Source of the DNA: an uncultured Lachnospiraceae bacterium
Lineage (GTDB): Bacteria > Bacillota > Clostridia > Lachnospirales > Lachnospiraceae
Assembly: GCA_902777355.1 (NCBI GenBank)
Contig: CACYTU010000003.1
Span: 1 to 64,000 of the forward strand
DNA: 64,000 nt
Direction of reading: 5' to 3'
In this document: positions 62,402-64,000 of the stretch, piece after piece
Position numbering within the stretch: position 1 is the stretch's first letter
Layout of the letters: each line of letters starts with the position of its first letter
The notes under the pieces: generated by a model
Database searches by the model: none
What the model saw: only the letters and a program-made list of their open reading frames with translations
Told to the model about the DNA's origin: nothing
Position numbers and translations under genes: made by a program

Positions 62402-63895
62402 TTATTTCAGGATGCACTCCTCATCCATGTGGCCATCGCGGTACATGGAGAACTGATCCATGGGATAGTTCTTCAGGTTGTCAAGCACCTTTCTGCCGTC
62501 TGCCTGCTTGAGCAGTCCTTCTCTGGCGCGCTTGATTTCCATCTCGGTCCTGTGCTTGGAAGGTCCGCCGACGCAGCCGCCCTCGCAGATCATGCCCTCG
62601 ACAAAGTCCTCGGGAAGCCTGCCGGCCTTGAGCAGTGTCAGGGTCTTCTTGCAGGCATCGCCGCCCGCGACCTGGAGGAGTTTGATGCCGGAGTAGTCTT
62701 CTCCGCGCTCTTCCATGCACTCGAGAACAGCCTTGGCCACACCGCCGGAGGTAGCGAAGCGCTTGCCCCAGATGGAGGACTCCTGATAGGTGTTGTCTGC
62801 CTTGCGCACTTCGACACCCTTGGAGCGCATCAGCGCACGGAACTCACCGTAAGTGATGACGTAATCCGCATTGTCCGGAATAGTGGGGTCAGCCGCCTCA
62901 GACTTCTTCGCAATGCAGGGTCCAAGGAATACGGTGACACAGCCGGGATGCGTCTTCTTGAGGTAGCGGGAGATCGCGCACATAGGAGAGACAATGCTGG
63001 AGACGTTCTCCTTGAATACCTTGGGGAAGTGCTGGCGCTGCATATTGATGAAGGCAGGACAGCAGGACGTGGTCATCTTGCGGCCTTCGTGATAGGCTTC
63101 TGTCCATTCAAGGGACTCATAGGCAGCTGTCATGTCGCCGCCCAGGCCTACCTCTACCATATCCGCAAATCCCATTTCCTTAAAGGCGGTCTTGAGGGAT
63201 TCCATGGTGATATCCGGGCCGAACTGACCCTCGGTAGCGGGAGCCACCATTGCGATGACTTCTTTGCCGGCCTTGATTTCGCGAATGATATCGACCAGGT
63301 ATGTCTTGGAGCCGATCGCGCCGAAAGGACAGGAATGGATGCAGTGTCCGCACTGGATGCATTTGCTCTCGTCAATATTGCAGATGCCGTAGTCGTCGTA
63401 TGTGATAGCGCCTACAGGGCAGGCACGCTTGCAGGGACGGACCAGGTGGGCGATCGCGCCGTAAGGGCATGCATTCGCGCACATACCGCACTCTTTGCAC
63501 TTGGTGGGATCAATTCTGGTCCTGCGCTCGCCGATCGAGATCGCGCCGAAGCGGCAGGAATTGATGCAGGCTTTACCCATACAGAGACGGCAGTTATCCG
63601 TTACTGTATAGGCAGCAAGAGGACACTCTTCACAAGCCGTGCGGATGACCTGCACAATATTCTTGGAATCACTTTCGGGATCCGGATTCTGCGCCTGGGA
63701 AAGACGGATTCTCTGGCCGATAATCGTTCTCTCCTTGTAGACACAGCAGCGATACTGAGCAACCGGACCGGGACTGAGCTCCATAGTGAGAGCATTCAGG
63801 GATTCTTCATTGAGATTGTCTTCCCATTCAAGCTTTGCCACACGCTCCATAATATGATGTTTCAGGTGCACTATTGTAGCATCATTGGTAACCAT
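62402..63895 (-). CDS. [FeFe]-hydrogenase-type protein with N-terminal ferredoxin clusters
   Basis: A 497-residue iron-sulfur protein. The N-terminal half has several Cys clusters, including 'CRLCMGKACINSC', 'CKECGMCANACPYG' and 'CIQCGHCIHSCPFGA' (4Fe-4S type). The C-terminal half carries the three H-cluster motifs: 'TSCCPAF', 'GPCIAKKSEA' and 'CEGGCVGG'. These fit the monomeric group B type of [FeFe] hydrogenases rather than the classical group A motifs. It probably couples ferredoxin oxidation to H2 turnover or acts as a redox sensor; maturation genes hydEFG are not in the window. ATG 63895 follows GGAGG. It is divergent from anything to the right and upstream of tig on the same strand. Confidence 0.88.
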   Translation of the reverse strand: MVTNDATIVHLKHHIMERVAKLEWEDNLNEESLNALTMELSPGPVAQYRCCVYKERTIIGQRIRLSQAQNPDPESDSKNIVQVIRTACEECPLAAYTVTDNCRLCMGKACINSCRFGAISIGERRTRIDPTKCKECGMCANACPYGAIAHLVRPCKRACPVGAITYDDYGICNIDESKCIQCGHCIHSCPFGAIGSKTYLVDIIREIKAGKEVIAMVAPATEGQFGPDITMESLKTAFKEMGFADMVEVGLGGDMTAAYESLEWTEAYHEGRKMTTSCCPAFINMQRQHFPKVFKENVSSIVSPMCAISRYLKKTHPGCVTVFLGPCIAKKSEAADPTIPDNADYVITYGEFRALMRSKGVEVRKADNTYQESSIWGKRFATSGGVAKAVLECMEERGEDYSGIKLLQVAGGDACKKTLTLLKAGRLPEDFVEGMICEGGCVGGPSKHRTEMEIKRAREGLLKQADGRKVLDNLKNYPMDQFSMYRDGHMDEECILK

Positions 63896-64000
63896 ACAAA
63901 TTGCCTCCTCAATACTAAAGCCAACAGAAACTGCCTTCTTAAGAAAACCATGCTTGTTATCATTGTATCAAACAGACACCGGAATCGCCACTGCTTTTTT

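Overview
The window is a piece of chromosome from an anaerobic, fermentative member of the Bacillota, most probably class Clostridia and family Lachnospiraceae. Supporting features are the tig-clpP-clpX-engB block, a two-subunit transketolase, desulfoferrodoxin, an [FeFe]-hydrogenase-type protein, a T-box leader in front of thrS, a DUF5688 protein and clean AGGAGG ribosome-binding sites. The genus cannot be fixed from the sequence alone. Base composition is near 50-53% GC, with AT-rich promoter islands.

Layout. 1-3.3 kb is a decayed, plastic zone: an Old Yellow Enzyme fragment joined to a DsbA fragment, then a segment bounded by a 33-bp direct repeat of the rlmD 3' end. That segment holds a frameshifted LURP-one-like gene, a lipoprotein and a serine-recombinase remnant, and looks like the scar of an integrative element. 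3.3-12 kb: rlmD, desulfoferrodoxin, a TetM-like ribosomal GTPase fused to a NYN (Rae1/YacP-like) nuclease domain, a small regulator, an AlkZ-related protein and a divergent GpsA-like dehydrogenase. 12.6-21.2 kb: purC, aldA, split transketolase, thrS with T-box. 21.7-28.9 kb: a small regulator, then a TRAP transporter in line with aroD and a YdiB-type dehydrogenase, with a divergent LysR regulator; this is probably a quinate/shikimate uptake and conversion locus. 29.3-35.9 kb: DUF5688, efp, then a biosynthetic shikimate operon (chorismate mutase, aroC, aroE-aroK fusion, aroA). 36-45 kb: nrdR with a short pyruvate kinase, mgtE, a YigZ-family gene, a class A PBP, a membrane protein, a phosphodiester glycosidase and tRNA-Met. 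45.6-53.5 kb: clpB with a duplicated leader, a DUF3990/HTH toxin-antitoxin-like pair, a flavoprotein and diaminopropionate ammonia-lyase. 53.9-63.9 kb: a large secreted repeat protein, a DUF308/HdeD-like protein, engB, clpX, clpP, tig and the hydrogenase-like protein.

The most unusual property is the amount of non-coding repeat structure. Short tandem arrays (about 9-80 bp units) sit at gene 3' ends. In at least five cases (purC, aldA, clpX, engB, the TetM-NYN gene) the unit includes the last codons and the stop of the gene, so the gene tail has been copied into the spacer. Several dispersed GC-rich palindromic elements and large nested inverted repeats also occupy intergenic sites. The protein-level candidates most worth attention are the TetM-like/NYN fusion, the DUF3990 pair with a textbook autoregulated promoter, the TRAP-YdiB-AroD locus, and an AroE-AroK fusion whose catalytic lysine appears replaced.
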